DNA of 64,000 nucleotides from Hofstenia miamia (Eukaryota; Xenacoelomorpha; Acoela), in the NCBI GenBank assembly GCA_004352715.1, contig SCFE01000025.1, positions 2,078,710 to 2,142,709 of the forward strand, read 5' to 3'. The position numbers were made by a program, and so were the translations under genes. Shown in pieces: positions 48,972 to 59,459 of this stretch. Position 1 is the stretch's first letter. Each line of letters begins with the position of its first letter. Below the pieces are notes generated by a model. The model did not search any database. It saw only the letters and a program-made list of their open reading frames with translations, and was not told the DNA's origin.

Positions 48972-49308
48972 ATTTGTAAATAATTATGGTGGAAAATTTG
49001 AAGACTTGCCTCGTAGAAAGCTGTTTCCCAATCTACTCTAAACTTGAGCTCGGACTCGTTAAACGGTAACATCCGACTGTCTGAGATGTCAGTTTTGTTG
49101 CCAATTACTGTAACGCAGTTTCCAGCATCCTGGGCGCCTTTTTCATCGATGATTTCATCCCTTATGTACTGAAGCGTCTCGAAACTGGTCCTATCTGTTA
49201 CTGAGAAGACCAAAATGTATGCATCGGCGGATTGTATGGCAAGTTTGCGCATTACGGGGAAGTTGTTTTCACCGCACGTGTCTTTAATTTCTAACACATA
49301 CTTTATGC
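45282..49308 (-). CDS. Atypical Ras-family small GTPase, last two exons (5' incomplete)
   Basis: Exons 49308-49010 and 45581-45282 join in phase 0. Together they encode about 198 residues from switch II to the stop: G3 DTCGE (Ras Gln61 position is Glu), FPVMRKLAIQSADAYILVFS, G4 NKTD and, across the junction, G5 EISVK. This pattern resembles the Dexras/Rhes, RASL10 and DIRAS-like Ras branch. The tail after G5 is long (about 90 residues), Ser/Arg/Lys-rich, and ends RRSLEGT with no CaaX prenylation box. The P-loop and switch I exons must lie beyond 49308 (phase-1 junction) and were not found. The intron is GC-AG (see exon entry). Confidence 0.85.
45864..46199 (+). pseudogene. Possible frameshifted coding remnant
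   Basis: Two overlapping + frames look protein-like: 45864-46020 (ILVRKFGFTLTHDGSKKVND) and 45976-46164 (VVLSGAVACCAFSYYRDSGL, then HVKTLGDKSMKDV). Joined by a frameshift near 46010 they could be one decayed transposon or processed-gene fragment. Not identified. Confidence 0.3.
46890..47690 (+). mobile_element. Penelope-like retroelement 3' remnant
   Basis: 46898-47164 matches the RT-distal linker (NYFLNNGNGGNKFYIHTFSQ, then EIYWKLPYIQHKV). After frame breaks, 47250-47390 encodes a GIY-YIG-type endonuclease core: YKCDNCNKLYICETVLNFGK, then RIKEHRRGHLNSEIYRHPLE. The Gly of YIG is Cys here. Near 47572 GATGACCCATAAGTGCTTGA matches a phrase common after Penelope coding ends. Inactive. The 5' part is lost. 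Confidence 0.75.
47700..48930. other. Non-coding intron stretch
   Basis: AT-rich. A GC-richer patch near 48355-48415 has no recognised identity. Confidence 0.6.
49010..49308 (-). CDS. Ras-like GTPase internal exon (G3-G4)
   Basis: Acceptor GGTTTAG at 49315-49309, then two bases completing a split codon and 99 codons from IKYVLEIKDTCGEN to WETAFYE. The end fits a GC donor, GAG|GCAAGT, exactly the strong consensus for GC-AG introns. Reading on without splicing leads into TA repeats and loses the G5 motif. Confidence 0.9.
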
Positions 49309-50505
49309 CTAAACCAGCTCATTATTAAGTGCATCATAGAAAGATATTCCATTTGTTACATGTCATTAACTACAATGTAAACTTATGTACACAATTATAC
49401 TACTTGCATGCTAAATTAATATCTACCCTAAAATAATCCACAGTATTTTGATCTACAGAGTAAAACTTTTAAAAATTTAATGCAAATGAATTTGAAGAAG
49501 CAATTTGCCTGCGGCAGCATTAATCACACAATCTTGCGATATCCTTCCAATGCTCCAATTCGGATTTCTTTTCGAACTTTGACAAAGTCTTAAATTGTCT
49601 AATTTATTAAACAAATTAGTATTTTGCGGTTTCCTTTTTGTCAAGAACAGAAAATGGAGTTTTGGAATAGTGAATAACAATAGCTCTGCATGCGAATTTT
49701 ACCATTGTAACCACTTGACATTCAAAAAATGTTTCTCATTTATACCGCAGATTTGATTTCTGTCTTTTGAGCAGTAGCTAGCAGTTTCTATATGTACCTA
49801 TCTAATTTAAATTGTAGTTAGGTTATTAAATAATAATTATGGAAACCTTCTTTTATTGACCGGCTCGTTCTAATAAAAAGAATTATAACTGCTGTTTCAA
49901 CCATTATCAAGCAATTACGTACGAAATTTATTGCTTTAGTAGATTGAATGTCCCTGTGCATTTGCGCTTGGGCTGGACCTGTAGGGCCACTTTTCATAAT
50001 TAATTGTAATCGGGTTTGTAGTGCACGGAACTTCCATTATTTACTAAGTATTTTTTTCATTTAAATTTATGTGCTGCTTGGCTCGACCTCCTAAAATAAC
50101 TAAGTTGTTTCTGGACTAGGCCATTAAAATTTGATCCTAGATTATTTTCTTCCAATTGCATTTTTGAATATATATATATATATATATAAATGTGGAAAAA
50201 TGTATTTAAATTTGAATTTAAATCTTTCTATTGAAGTTGCGATCTGACACTTTTCATTTTCGAGGTGCTAAGCCTGTCATGTCATGTGTTAAAACATTAG
50301 TGTTAACATTGCGTTTACGTATTAGTTATTGTTGGCCAATTAAACAACATCAACGAATAGAAGTTCTTTGTAAGACGCAGTAATTTAATTATTGATGCCG
50401 AACGTTTCAGGCGATTTTGTTAAATTCAAAATTTGATGTCAAAAATAATTCAAAAGAAAGTCAATTAAAGACCAACTGTATAATAGTAAACTTACAGACG
50501 GTTGC
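49309..50505. other. Upstream of visible GTPase exons
   Basis: The missing P-loop exon was sought here on - and not found. 49480-49600 is open in several - frames without a GxxxxGK[ST] motif. TA array at 50169-50188. Confidence 0.5.
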
Positions 50506-50509
50506 AACT

Positions 50510-50720
50510 TCAATTTAACGGCTTACAGTCGGCCAAGGTTCTCAGGACCTTGCAAGATTGATCGTGGTCCGCACCTTACCCATCAGTTGATTTATTTTTG
50601 GTCGTATCCAGCCCACAGCTTCATGAATATTTTTTGCTGACCTCGTTCAGCTTGCGGCCTGTATTAGCATGGTCATTCTACCCTTGCTATGAGCAGCATG
50701 TCCCTCCAATACACCCAAAA
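50510..50720. other. GC-richer island, unidentified
   Basis: About 200 bp clearly richer in G+C than its surroundings, with no convincing frame or inverted ends. Could be a transposon fragment or a non-coding RNA. Confidence 0.3.
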
Positions 50721-50935
50721 ATCGTAATCATTTTGTATAGGTTGACCAATGTTTATATGTAATCCCGGGATAACCTGAAATTTGAATTGCAATATAAATT
50801 CCCACAAATTCCGGAGATCTTCTTTAATGTTATAAGTTAGTTTTCTTTTACAGTAGTGAGAATGCTATATTTGGTGTAGGTTTAAAACAGCATGGACCTT
50901 CTATGTCCATAAAAATACACTGATGGATAGGAGTA

Positions 50936-51010
50936 ATAGTAGTAGTATTAGTAGTAGTAAAAAGACTTTATTATCAAAGACTATTATTACAAATGAAAAA
51001 AATAAATCAA
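50936..51010 (-). mobile_element. Likely LINE 3' end with microsatellite tail
   Basis: Read on -, ATAATAAAGTCTTTT is followed by a (TAC)n/(TACTAT)n tail. A polyadenylation-like signal plus simple-repeat tail is typical of CR1/RTE-like LINEs. No coding region remains upstream. Confidence 0.4.
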
Positions 51011-51314
51011 TAAATATATAATAAAATAATATTGATAGCGCCAATCTTTGTTTAACATTTCGGGTCACGTTTTGCACCCTAGTTTACACTTTTTCAATAA
51101 ACTCATTTTCGAATGCGACAAACATCATTAAACAAATTAAGTGAAATATGCATTGAAATTTGAAATATAGATTCTTAATAGACGTTAGTCTTTTAAGAAC
51201 AAAAATTATTCAAAAAATTTGATTTTACATCATTTCAAATCACTATTTTTAAGAGAGCTTTAAAATATATTCATAGATCATTGAGTTAGATATTGCAAAT
51301 ATTTAATTAAAACC

Positions 51315-51317
<3 letters not shown>

Positions 51318-51353
<36 letters not shown>
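51318..51353. repeat. (TA)n microsatellite
   Basis: 18 TA units. Confidence 0.97.
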
Positions 51354-51356
<3 letters not shown>

Positions 51357-51948
51357 TATATACAATTTATCACATTTTACTCAATGCATGACCATATGCA
51401 TATTTCTTGAGCATACAGTCCTGGTTCTTTAAATACAACTAAGAATATTTATATAAGGACAAAATTTTCCATGACTCAAACTAGAAATTACCAAATGTCT
51501 TTTATTTGAACTCCAGATCTATTCTTTTGTTTGTTTTTCGAAATTCTGTGTGTGAGAAGGTTAGAATTGATTTTTAAATGGACGTACTTAAAATTTTTAA
51601 TGAAATGCAGAAGAGAATTCTTTGAAGGATTTGCATAATAGAAGCAACAGAACCTAATACCTTAATAATCTTCTTATAAACGAATCAGAATGAGGAAACG
51701 TTTTAAGAAATGTTTTAGCAGTTCCCTGTCACACATATTAATGATCAATCTATACGAAAACGGTAAAGTATTTTCAAGGAACTAAAAATCATTATCGTAT
51801 TAGATATATTTTTCACAAAAATAACTTTGGAATGCATTGTTTTTATTCATTCATTATCTCGAAAAACAAATTTAATCATTAAACAAATAAGTTTAAACTA
51901 GCCCAACTAATATATGAATTTTGAACTTATATATATATATATATATAC

Positions 51949-52122
51949 TGTAGCATCGGTATAGTGCACGGACGTGCATTAACAATACAACGACTGCTAA
52001 CTAGTTCTCCTTTTCACAGTGTACATGTGTCTTATACAATGTTTCTCGTAATATTTACAAACACTAGCAAACGCGACAACAGCGGACTGGCCGATAACGA
52101 GAACTAGGTACCTGCCGCCACA
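51949..52122. mobile_element. Possible solo LTR or element inside a TA array
   Basis: A 174-bp non-TA block starts TGTAGCATCGG and ends CGCCACA, so it is bounded by TG and CA as LTRs are. It is flanked on both sides by TA arrays (51929-51947 and 52123-52142). No clear 4-6-bp target duplication can be read in the TA context. Confidence 0.4.
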
Positions 52123-52410
52123 ATATATATATATATATATATCAAAAAACAACATGAAAATCTTAGAATTAGTTAAAATTTGACGAAAGAAGAGAAATGG
52201 GCTAATGAGACAGTTACACCATTTTCAAATATATTAAAATCTGTAATTCATTGAATAAAATTTGTTTAACTAGTAAGATTTAAGCAATCAAATAACTTTT
52301 AATAAAAAACTTTTCATTTAAAATTTCACCAAATTAGGAAAGTTAGCCAATTTTAGATTCTCCAATTTATGTTAAAATAATTATATACAGCATATATATA
52401 TATATATATA

Positions 52411-53410
52411 NNNNNNNNNNNNNNNNNNNNNNNNNNNNNNNNNNNNNNNNNNNNNNNNNNNNNNNNNNNNNNNNNNNNNNNNNNNNNNNNNNNNNNNNNN
52501 NNNNNNNNNNNNNNNNNNNNNNNNNNNNNNNNNNNNNNNNNNNNNNNNNNNNNNNNNNNNNNNNNNNNNNNNNNNNNNNNNNNNNNNNNNNNNNNNNNNN
52601 NNNNNNNNNNNNNNNNNNNNNNNNNNNNNNNNNNNNNNNNNNNNNNNNNNNNNNNNNNNNNNNNNNNNNNNNNNNNNNNNNNNNNNNNNNNNNNNNNNNN
52701 NNNNNNNNNNNNNNNNNNNNNNNNNNNNNNNNNNNNNNNNNNNNNNNNNNNNNNNNNNNNNNNNNNNNNNNNNNNNNNNNNNNNNNNNNNNNNNNNNNNN
52801 NNNNNNNNNNNNNNNNNNNNNNNNNNNNNNNNNNNNNNNNNNNNNNNNNNNNNNNNNNNNNNNNNNNNNNNNNNNNNNNNNNNNNNNNNNNNNNNNNNNN
52901 NNNNNNNNNNNNNNNNNNNNNNNNNNNNNNNNNNNNNNNNNNNNNNNNNNNNNNNNNNNNNNNNNNNNNNNNNNNNNNNNNNNNNNNNNNNNNNNNNNNN
53001 NNNNNNNNNNNNNNNNNNNNNNNNNNNNNNNNNNNNNNNNNNNNNNNNNNNNNNNNNNNNNNNNNNNNNNNNNNNNNNNNNNNNNNNNNNNNNNNNNNNN
53101 NNNNNNNNNNNNNNNNNNNNNNNNNNNNNNNNNNNNNNNNNNNNNNNNNNNNNNNNNNNNNNNNNNNNNNNNNNNNNNNNNNNNNNNNNNNNNNNNNNNN
53201 NNNNNNNNNNNNNNNNNNNNNNNNNNNNNNNNNNNNNNNNNNNNNNNNNNNNNNNNNNNNNNNNNNNNNNNNNNNNNNNNNNNNNNNNNNNNNNNNNNNN
53301 NNNNNNNNNNNNNNNNNNNNNNNNNNNNNNNNNNNNNNNNNNNNNNNNNNNNNNNNNNNNNNNNNNNNNNNNNNNNNNNNNNNNNNNNNNNNNNNNNNNN
53401 NNNNNNNNNN
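52411..53410. other. Assembly gap of 1000 N
   Basis: Exactly 1000 N, so the length is probably nominal. TA arrays lie on both sides. Confidence 0.99.
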
Positions 53411-53427
53411 TATATATATATATATAT

Positions 53428-53527
53428 TAGAGAATGACAGGGGGTATCCGTATCCGATTAAACTCGGGTATCAAATTGTTAGGTTACAAAGATTAGACTC
53501 GGGTCCATGTTTATTTAGTATTGTGTC

Positions 53528-53535
<8 letters not shown>
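53428..53535. mobile_element. Short MITE with TAGAGAATGACA ends
   Basis: TAGAGAATGACA at 53428 is mirrored at 53524-53535 (11 of 12). The inside has GGGTATCCGTATCCGA and CGGGTATCAAATTGTT phrases. A related block lies at 63294-63376. Confidence 0.65.
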
Positions 53536-53624
<89 letters not shown>

Positions 53625-53632
53625 ATATATAT
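53536..53632. repeat. (TA)n microsatellite
   Basis: Long, nearly pure TA array with rare ACATGTA interruptions. Confidence 0.97.
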
Positions 53633-53639
53633 TAACAGT

Positions 53640-55500
53640 CATTCCAAAATTGTGCTAACAATGATAATGATTCTACTCAAATTCCAGTATCTTTGAGAAA
53701 GCAAATTTAATTAATAAATTCTTAGCAACCACCATTAAACATCACGTTAAATTAATTTTTAAAAAAGGGATGTGGATTAATGGTGAGATTTGCAATACAA
53801 CACTACATGTAGAAATTTGTACATGAAGGTATTAACCAATTGCAAATTATGTGTTTGCTAAATCCATGAAGGTTCTTCAAGGCATAATATACATTGTTGA
53901 TTTTCATAAAGCAGTAATCAATCATTGACAGCAGAATTGCTGCGATGAGAAAACGTTTGATTAATTAAACGAAATCTAACTAAAGTGCATTAAGGCAGAT
54001 AATTTATGCTGTTTCTGCTGGTTGTTAAAGTTAGTGGCATATGATGCTGCATCAAAAATGCAGAATACGTCAAGAAACTTCAAAGTAATGTAACTGTCAA
54101 TAAATTCTACGAACATTATATTTATGCCCAGAAGTTCCTCCAGTATTTGGGCCAAAAGCAGATGACCACTAAACTATGGATGGATTGAAAATTACACAAT
54201 TGGGTGACTCAATATTTTCAGTTGTTTGCAATGTGAGATAACTATACTGCTACTTCCAATTTTTTTTGGAAAAAATGAAAGTTATATATGCTTAAAATTT
54301 ATTCATATTAATTAAGAAATTTAAATAGTTCTTTCAGAAAATACTACAATGATTCTACAACATTTTGCATTATTAACAATATCTAGCGACATGAGCCTAA
54401 TTTCAATAATATTTAAGGCCAGTATTAGTTTGACATATTGAAAATGTTCTTATGCAAAAAATCTTCTCCTTAAGTTTTGAATACCCAATTACTTTCTAAG
54501 GAAGCGGTTTTCTCTGGCATATTTTAAAAACGCCTTCATTAGGGGGAGGGGGGATTGTCAAGCTCCCCACAATATAACCAACACAACAAGTAGAACACAA
54601 TTTCATGTTTGTTTCTATTAATTAAAAAACATGCTTTAAACCTGAAATCTTGGATAGAGTTGGCTGATTTATTGCCATTTAACTACTCGTCAAATCGAAC
54701 AGCAAACAAAAATCAAAAAGATTATTTCGTCTTTAGATATAGAGTTTACTAAATATTCTAAAAATACTACATCCGTCATGAATTATTCATATTTCATACA
54801 CTATAATATAGTTATTTTATTTTCTCTCAAATTGTATTGCTCGTGTAATGTGAGAAAAGTCGTCTGTCTTTTAAAGGAATTTTCAAAAATTTCAAGATTT
54901 TCAAAGCCAAATATCATCGTCACAACAGCCGAAATATTTCAGTCCCGCGACATTCGAGATAACACATATAATATAAAGAGGAGAGATCATGCTGTTGTAA
55001 AGTTGCACCCAACTATATTGTAATATTTTTTGAAAGGTGCTATAAAGCTACTTAGGCAACTAATGTAGGCTTGCAGTTGAATTATTGGGTAATTATATAC
55101 CCCAATCAAATAAACTGCCAGCAAAGCACATTTCTCACAAATAAAAATTGGCAATATACATGCTTCCTTGAAGCAGATGTACCTATTTTTTTCTTTGTCA
55201 TATTTTTGGTGGTTTCCTTATAAATCAATTATAATTATTCCCGAATGTTATGTTCACACATGCATACATTCTTATTTGAACTGATCTTTCTAGAACATTT
55301 TGATTTGCATTCGGCATAATGTAACTTATTATTCCTCTCGCGAAGATTGACTTAGGTTTGATTTATTTGATAGCCTGATAGCCAGCAATTTTTAGAATTT
55401 TTCTAGCAATGGCACACTAGCAAGCTAATTGTCGGAGGTAATATGTCGTCCTGTTCCAATATGTGACTTCATAGTATACATTATAAGATCAAATAGTCGA
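53640..55500. other. Non-coding stretch
   Basis: AT-rich. The open frame at 54778-55023 (+) lacks any recognised motif. No element ends identified. Confidence 0.5.
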
Positions 55501-55509
55501 TGTAGCGTA

Positions 55510-55513
55510 TATA

Positions 55514-55545
<32 letters not shown>

Positions 55546-55547
55546 CN

Positions 55548-55580
<33 letters not shown>
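55510..55580. repeat. (TA)n microsatellite with single-base gap
   Basis: TA array interrupted by N at 55547. Confidence 0.97.
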
Positions 55581-55589
<9 letters not shown>

Positions 55590-55590
<1 letters not shown>

Positions 55591-56334
55591 CAATGTATTA
55601 GATAAACTCCACGAGCTCTTAGAAGTCCAAAAATTGTCCGTCAATTGTAAGTAATTCCAAAGGAATATTACAGCTTTGTAAGTACAAAACCATCAATTAC
55701 ATAGATAATTAGAGACAAAGGATCTTGATAGTTACTTTATGAACTGTCTTCAAGATTGTATTTTTAAGAAATAATCCAATGTAAAAGCTGATCTGCAGAC
55801 AGCAAAACATTCTCTTAATCACCACAATACATCAATATTTCTAGGAACGAGCGAAATGCATCTAGTAAAATCAATATTCTTATGAAGGCTTCCTGGTCAG
55901 GTAAAATAATTGAAGGCAACTTCTTATTGTTATTATGTTCACAATTCCTTGCACTAACTTTTTTTCTTTACTATGCTGAGGAATTTTTGGAAAGCGATTT
56001 TGCAGGAAGGGAAAAAGCCTCACACTGATTCAATTGATTTATTTCTAGTACTGGTCCAAGAAGAAAGTTATCTATATTTCGTTGAACTGCACGACGTGTG
56101 TGATTTGACTATTCGCAATACTGCTATTTAAAGTTTATTCAATTGATCATTGCTAGATGTTTCATCTTCATAGTTATATTTCTAGCAAATCAGGATTCAG
56201 AATTGTAATGTCATTTTCATTGAGGTTAAAATATTATTATTTATTGATGCTTATAATAAATATTTTTGTACGTAGTTATTTGCAAGCCTATAATTTATAT
56301 TCACTTTAGAGACATTGTAAAAAAGTTCTTAATC

Positions 56335-56370
<36 letters not shown>

Positions 56371-58560
56371 TAATAATAATAAATCAATATATCAATGAAT
56401 TAGCCTACTATTTATTACACGGTTCACTTTAACTAGTTATAATTGTGTTTATAGATTGCGTCAGACCAAATGTGAAGAGCATATCGAATATTTTAAACCA
56501 TTTCATGAACGTTTAAACTTTATTAATTACATAGGAAATAGACGTTCTAGGAGGTAATTCGATTACAACGATGTCCTGTGTATTTTTCTTAATAAATTCA
56601 ATTAGTAGCGTTGGACTTCGACCTTAGTTTATTGCAAAAGTCAGTCAATTACTGTTGCAATAAATGCGTTTAAAACCATCCAATTTAACCTTACTTCTGT
56701 CAGATTACATTAAAAAAAGAGAGAGGAAAAGTCAGTGCAGTCTAATTCCATTCACTAAAAATTCAGATTCCACAAAGCAAATTCAAAATGATTTTTAAAA
56801 ATTTGAATAATTTTATATCTAATGCCAAATGAAATTTCAATAAAGATTTGTCTGTAGTTAGGAAACCTGGACTTTTAAAAAACTTAATTTCATTGAAAGT
56901 AGTAAGCATTGAACAAAATAAGATAATCTTTCAAACGTTATACTCTTAATCAAAATATTGCTGAAATAACATTTCAATAAATTAAAAATTGACAAAGTTC
57001 CATTTATTAATTGACTTCTGCATTGTGAAACATTATTATTGCGTACTACCATTGACAAAGCATTATTGCTTATAGAAAGATAAGAACAATCAGATGTTTC
57101 AAATCAAAAATTTGAAGAAAGTTTCATATTATCTTTATTACTTGAAATTTAAGTAATGTTTTGTATAACCTAGTAAAAATAATGCGTTTATAATTAATTG
57201 AAATTAATGTAAATAAAAGGTAAAGGTGTGATAAATTTCAAATTAAATCTAAGCACTATGTTCGTGTAATTTCAAGTAATATTTCCAAGATTTTATGTAC
57301 ATGGAGGAGTGAAAAATTGGAAAACTTGGAGGCAATATTAAAATATAAAAAAAGAAAATATCAAAAAATATTATTAAAAAAGTGGTATAAATTGAATTAA
57401 AATATATCTAAAGTAATATAGCAAGGAGGTTGGGAATGCTTTTTGAAATTCCAAAAAATATATATAAATACTTAAGTAAGTACATCAAAATGATTATGAT
57501 AATTATATAATATAATAAAACATTGTAATTACAAATCAACACAGATATTTTCATTATAATATAATCAAAAACACAAAAAATACATAAAGTGTATAAATTT
57601 AATACGAATATAACAAACAACAAATTTGCATTTAATCACTGCTTATATTTAAAAATTAGTTTATGAAGTTTTATTACAATTTTGTAACAGGATCGCATTC
57701 GGTAATGCAATGACTTGATTTGTCATAATCATCTTTGGAATTTTCTATATATGATAATATATAGGTTTCTCTCTCTCTTCGGAATGGAAAATTGTATTTT
57801 TCAACATTGAAGTTATTAACATATTAAATTTTTTATTTGAAAACTCCAGAGAGACACTAAGTAATTGATTTATAATAAATAGATTTCTTGAAATGAGTAA
57901 TTCTCCTTAGAATTGCGTAGGCCTACATTCACAAAAATGTTGATTTTAAAGAACTTACTTCGGATTATCAATTTTAGTTTTCAAAAATCAGGATTTAAAT
58001 GATATAATCAAAAATTGAATTTAGAACTTGAATGCTTGAATTTATTAACAGTACGCGCCACAACTAAAAGGAAGTTGACCCAACCCAACCCACAGGATTG
58101 GAAACGAATGAATAAAATCCTGCCCATGTTCAATATTAAATGACCAGCTCCGGTCTATCACATTAGCAAAATTCCAAATCCAGCTTAGCCCAACTAGATT
58201 CTGAAACCATCGAAATTTATTTTGAATATATGAGTTTGAAGAACAACAAAAACTTTATTATTTTATTTTATTAACTGAAATTTAGTGTTCAGTTAGCAAA
58301 ACTAAGAATTGCAATATTTTTTGCAATATTTTTACTGTGTTGCAAGAGACATAAATTAATTATCAATAATTTGAACTGAAATAGTCAGTAAGACTGATAT
58401 TGATTTCTGAAATTTAAGTTATCTGTGTGCATAGTAAAACCTTATCAACTAAAAAATTTTGAGTTACTAAGGTTTTCAACATTGATTTTAGTGGATTAAA
58501 TAAAAAAATTTGCAAAAATTAAAGAAATATTAAAAACTAAAATGATTAGATGTATTTTCA
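55590..58560. other. Non-coding stretch
   Basis: AT-rich with no exon supported. Contains an (AAT)n repeat at 56335-56383. Confidence 0.6.
56335..56383. repeat. (AAT)n microsatellite
   Basis: About 16 AAT units with one GAT interruption. Confidence 0.97.
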
Positions 58561-58561
58561 G

Positions 58562-58686
58562 GATCTATTTCTTCAAAGTTTTTGGAAATTTCGCGGGGAG
58601 TGCCGCCACTTTTGATCACTCAAGCTGATCAAGATCGAGACATCCATCTTCGGGAAATGATGGTTGCGCTCCTGCTCACTTGATCT
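58562..58686. other. GC-rich candidate exon, strand unresolved
   Basis: After TATTTTCAG at 58561, the + strand is open for 41 codons to a TGA at 58684-58686 (FLEISRGVPPLLITQADQDR, then DIHLREMMVALLLT). The - strand is also open with protein-like composition (EQERNHHFPKMDVSILISLS). GC content is far above the flanks. It may be an exon or transposon debris. Confidence 0.3.
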
Positions 58687-59337
58687 AAACTATATTGAGA
58701 AATTCACACATTTTTCATTAATTAATGTAAATTTCGCCTCTATTTCCCTAACTTATTATACTTAAATTTTATAAATTTTCATTTTTAGTGCTAAGAAATG
58801 CTAATTTCACCATTGTCTGTGATTTTTCTCCTCTATAGACTTTACCAAAATTTGGTTCTGAGGAAGTCAATAATTTCTGATTGAAAATATCGAAATTCAT
58901 TGTTGGATTGATGAAAGATATTTCCAAGATAATAACATCAAACATAACAGATAATGCACCCTAGATACGTGACATAAAAATAAGCATAATTTAATTACTG
59001 ATGGAAAAATAGCTTATGTGTCAAAAGAATTCTATCCAAGGTTTCGATTTAATTACATTAATTCTAATAAAAATATATAATTGATTTATTCTCATTGAGA
59101 TTTGAAGTCATCTCAGAAGCAAGGCCATTATCAAGCAAAGCTCTCCTCTATTAGTTTAATTGGCTGTTGAAAAGTTCCTCAAAGTGAAAAAATTATGAAT
59201 TTTTTAAATTCTTTCAGCTTACGACTTTAATAAATATGTACAGCAAACATTTAGTTTATCAATTGATTTTGTTGGCTTAAATTAAGATACGAACATAAGT
59301 AATAGAGATATCTTCAAACGAGCTCAAAAATTAAACT

Positions 59338-59359
59338 TATATATATATATATATATCTG

Positions 59360-59397
<38 letters not shown>

Positions 59398-59400
59398 ATG

Positions 59401-59456
<56 letters not shown>
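59338..59456. repeat. Compound (TA)n microsatellite
   Basis: Three TA arrays separated by short CTGTATTTT and GATATGA interruptions. Confidence 0.97.

Positions 59457-59459
<3 letters not shown>

Larger units (their letters stand above)
45582..49009 (-). other. GTPase GC-AG intron
   Basis: Contains the unidentified frames at 45864-46199, a TA array (46826-46857), the Penelope relic (46890-47690) and a second TA array (48935-48969). The remainder is AT-rich and non-coding. Confidence 0.75.

Noticed and set aside
49477-49680. P-loop exon of the Ras-like gene
   Set aside because: Several - frames are open, but none contains GxxxxGK[ST] or a phase-1 donor in the right place.
54541-54570. GGGGGAGGGGGG run as a G-quadruplex element
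   Set aside because: A single short G-rich run without four spaced tracts.
54778-55023. 81-codon frame on +
   Set aside because: Starts at an ATG and has ordinary composition, but shows no motif, no partner exon and no repeat match. The evidence is too thin for a gene call.
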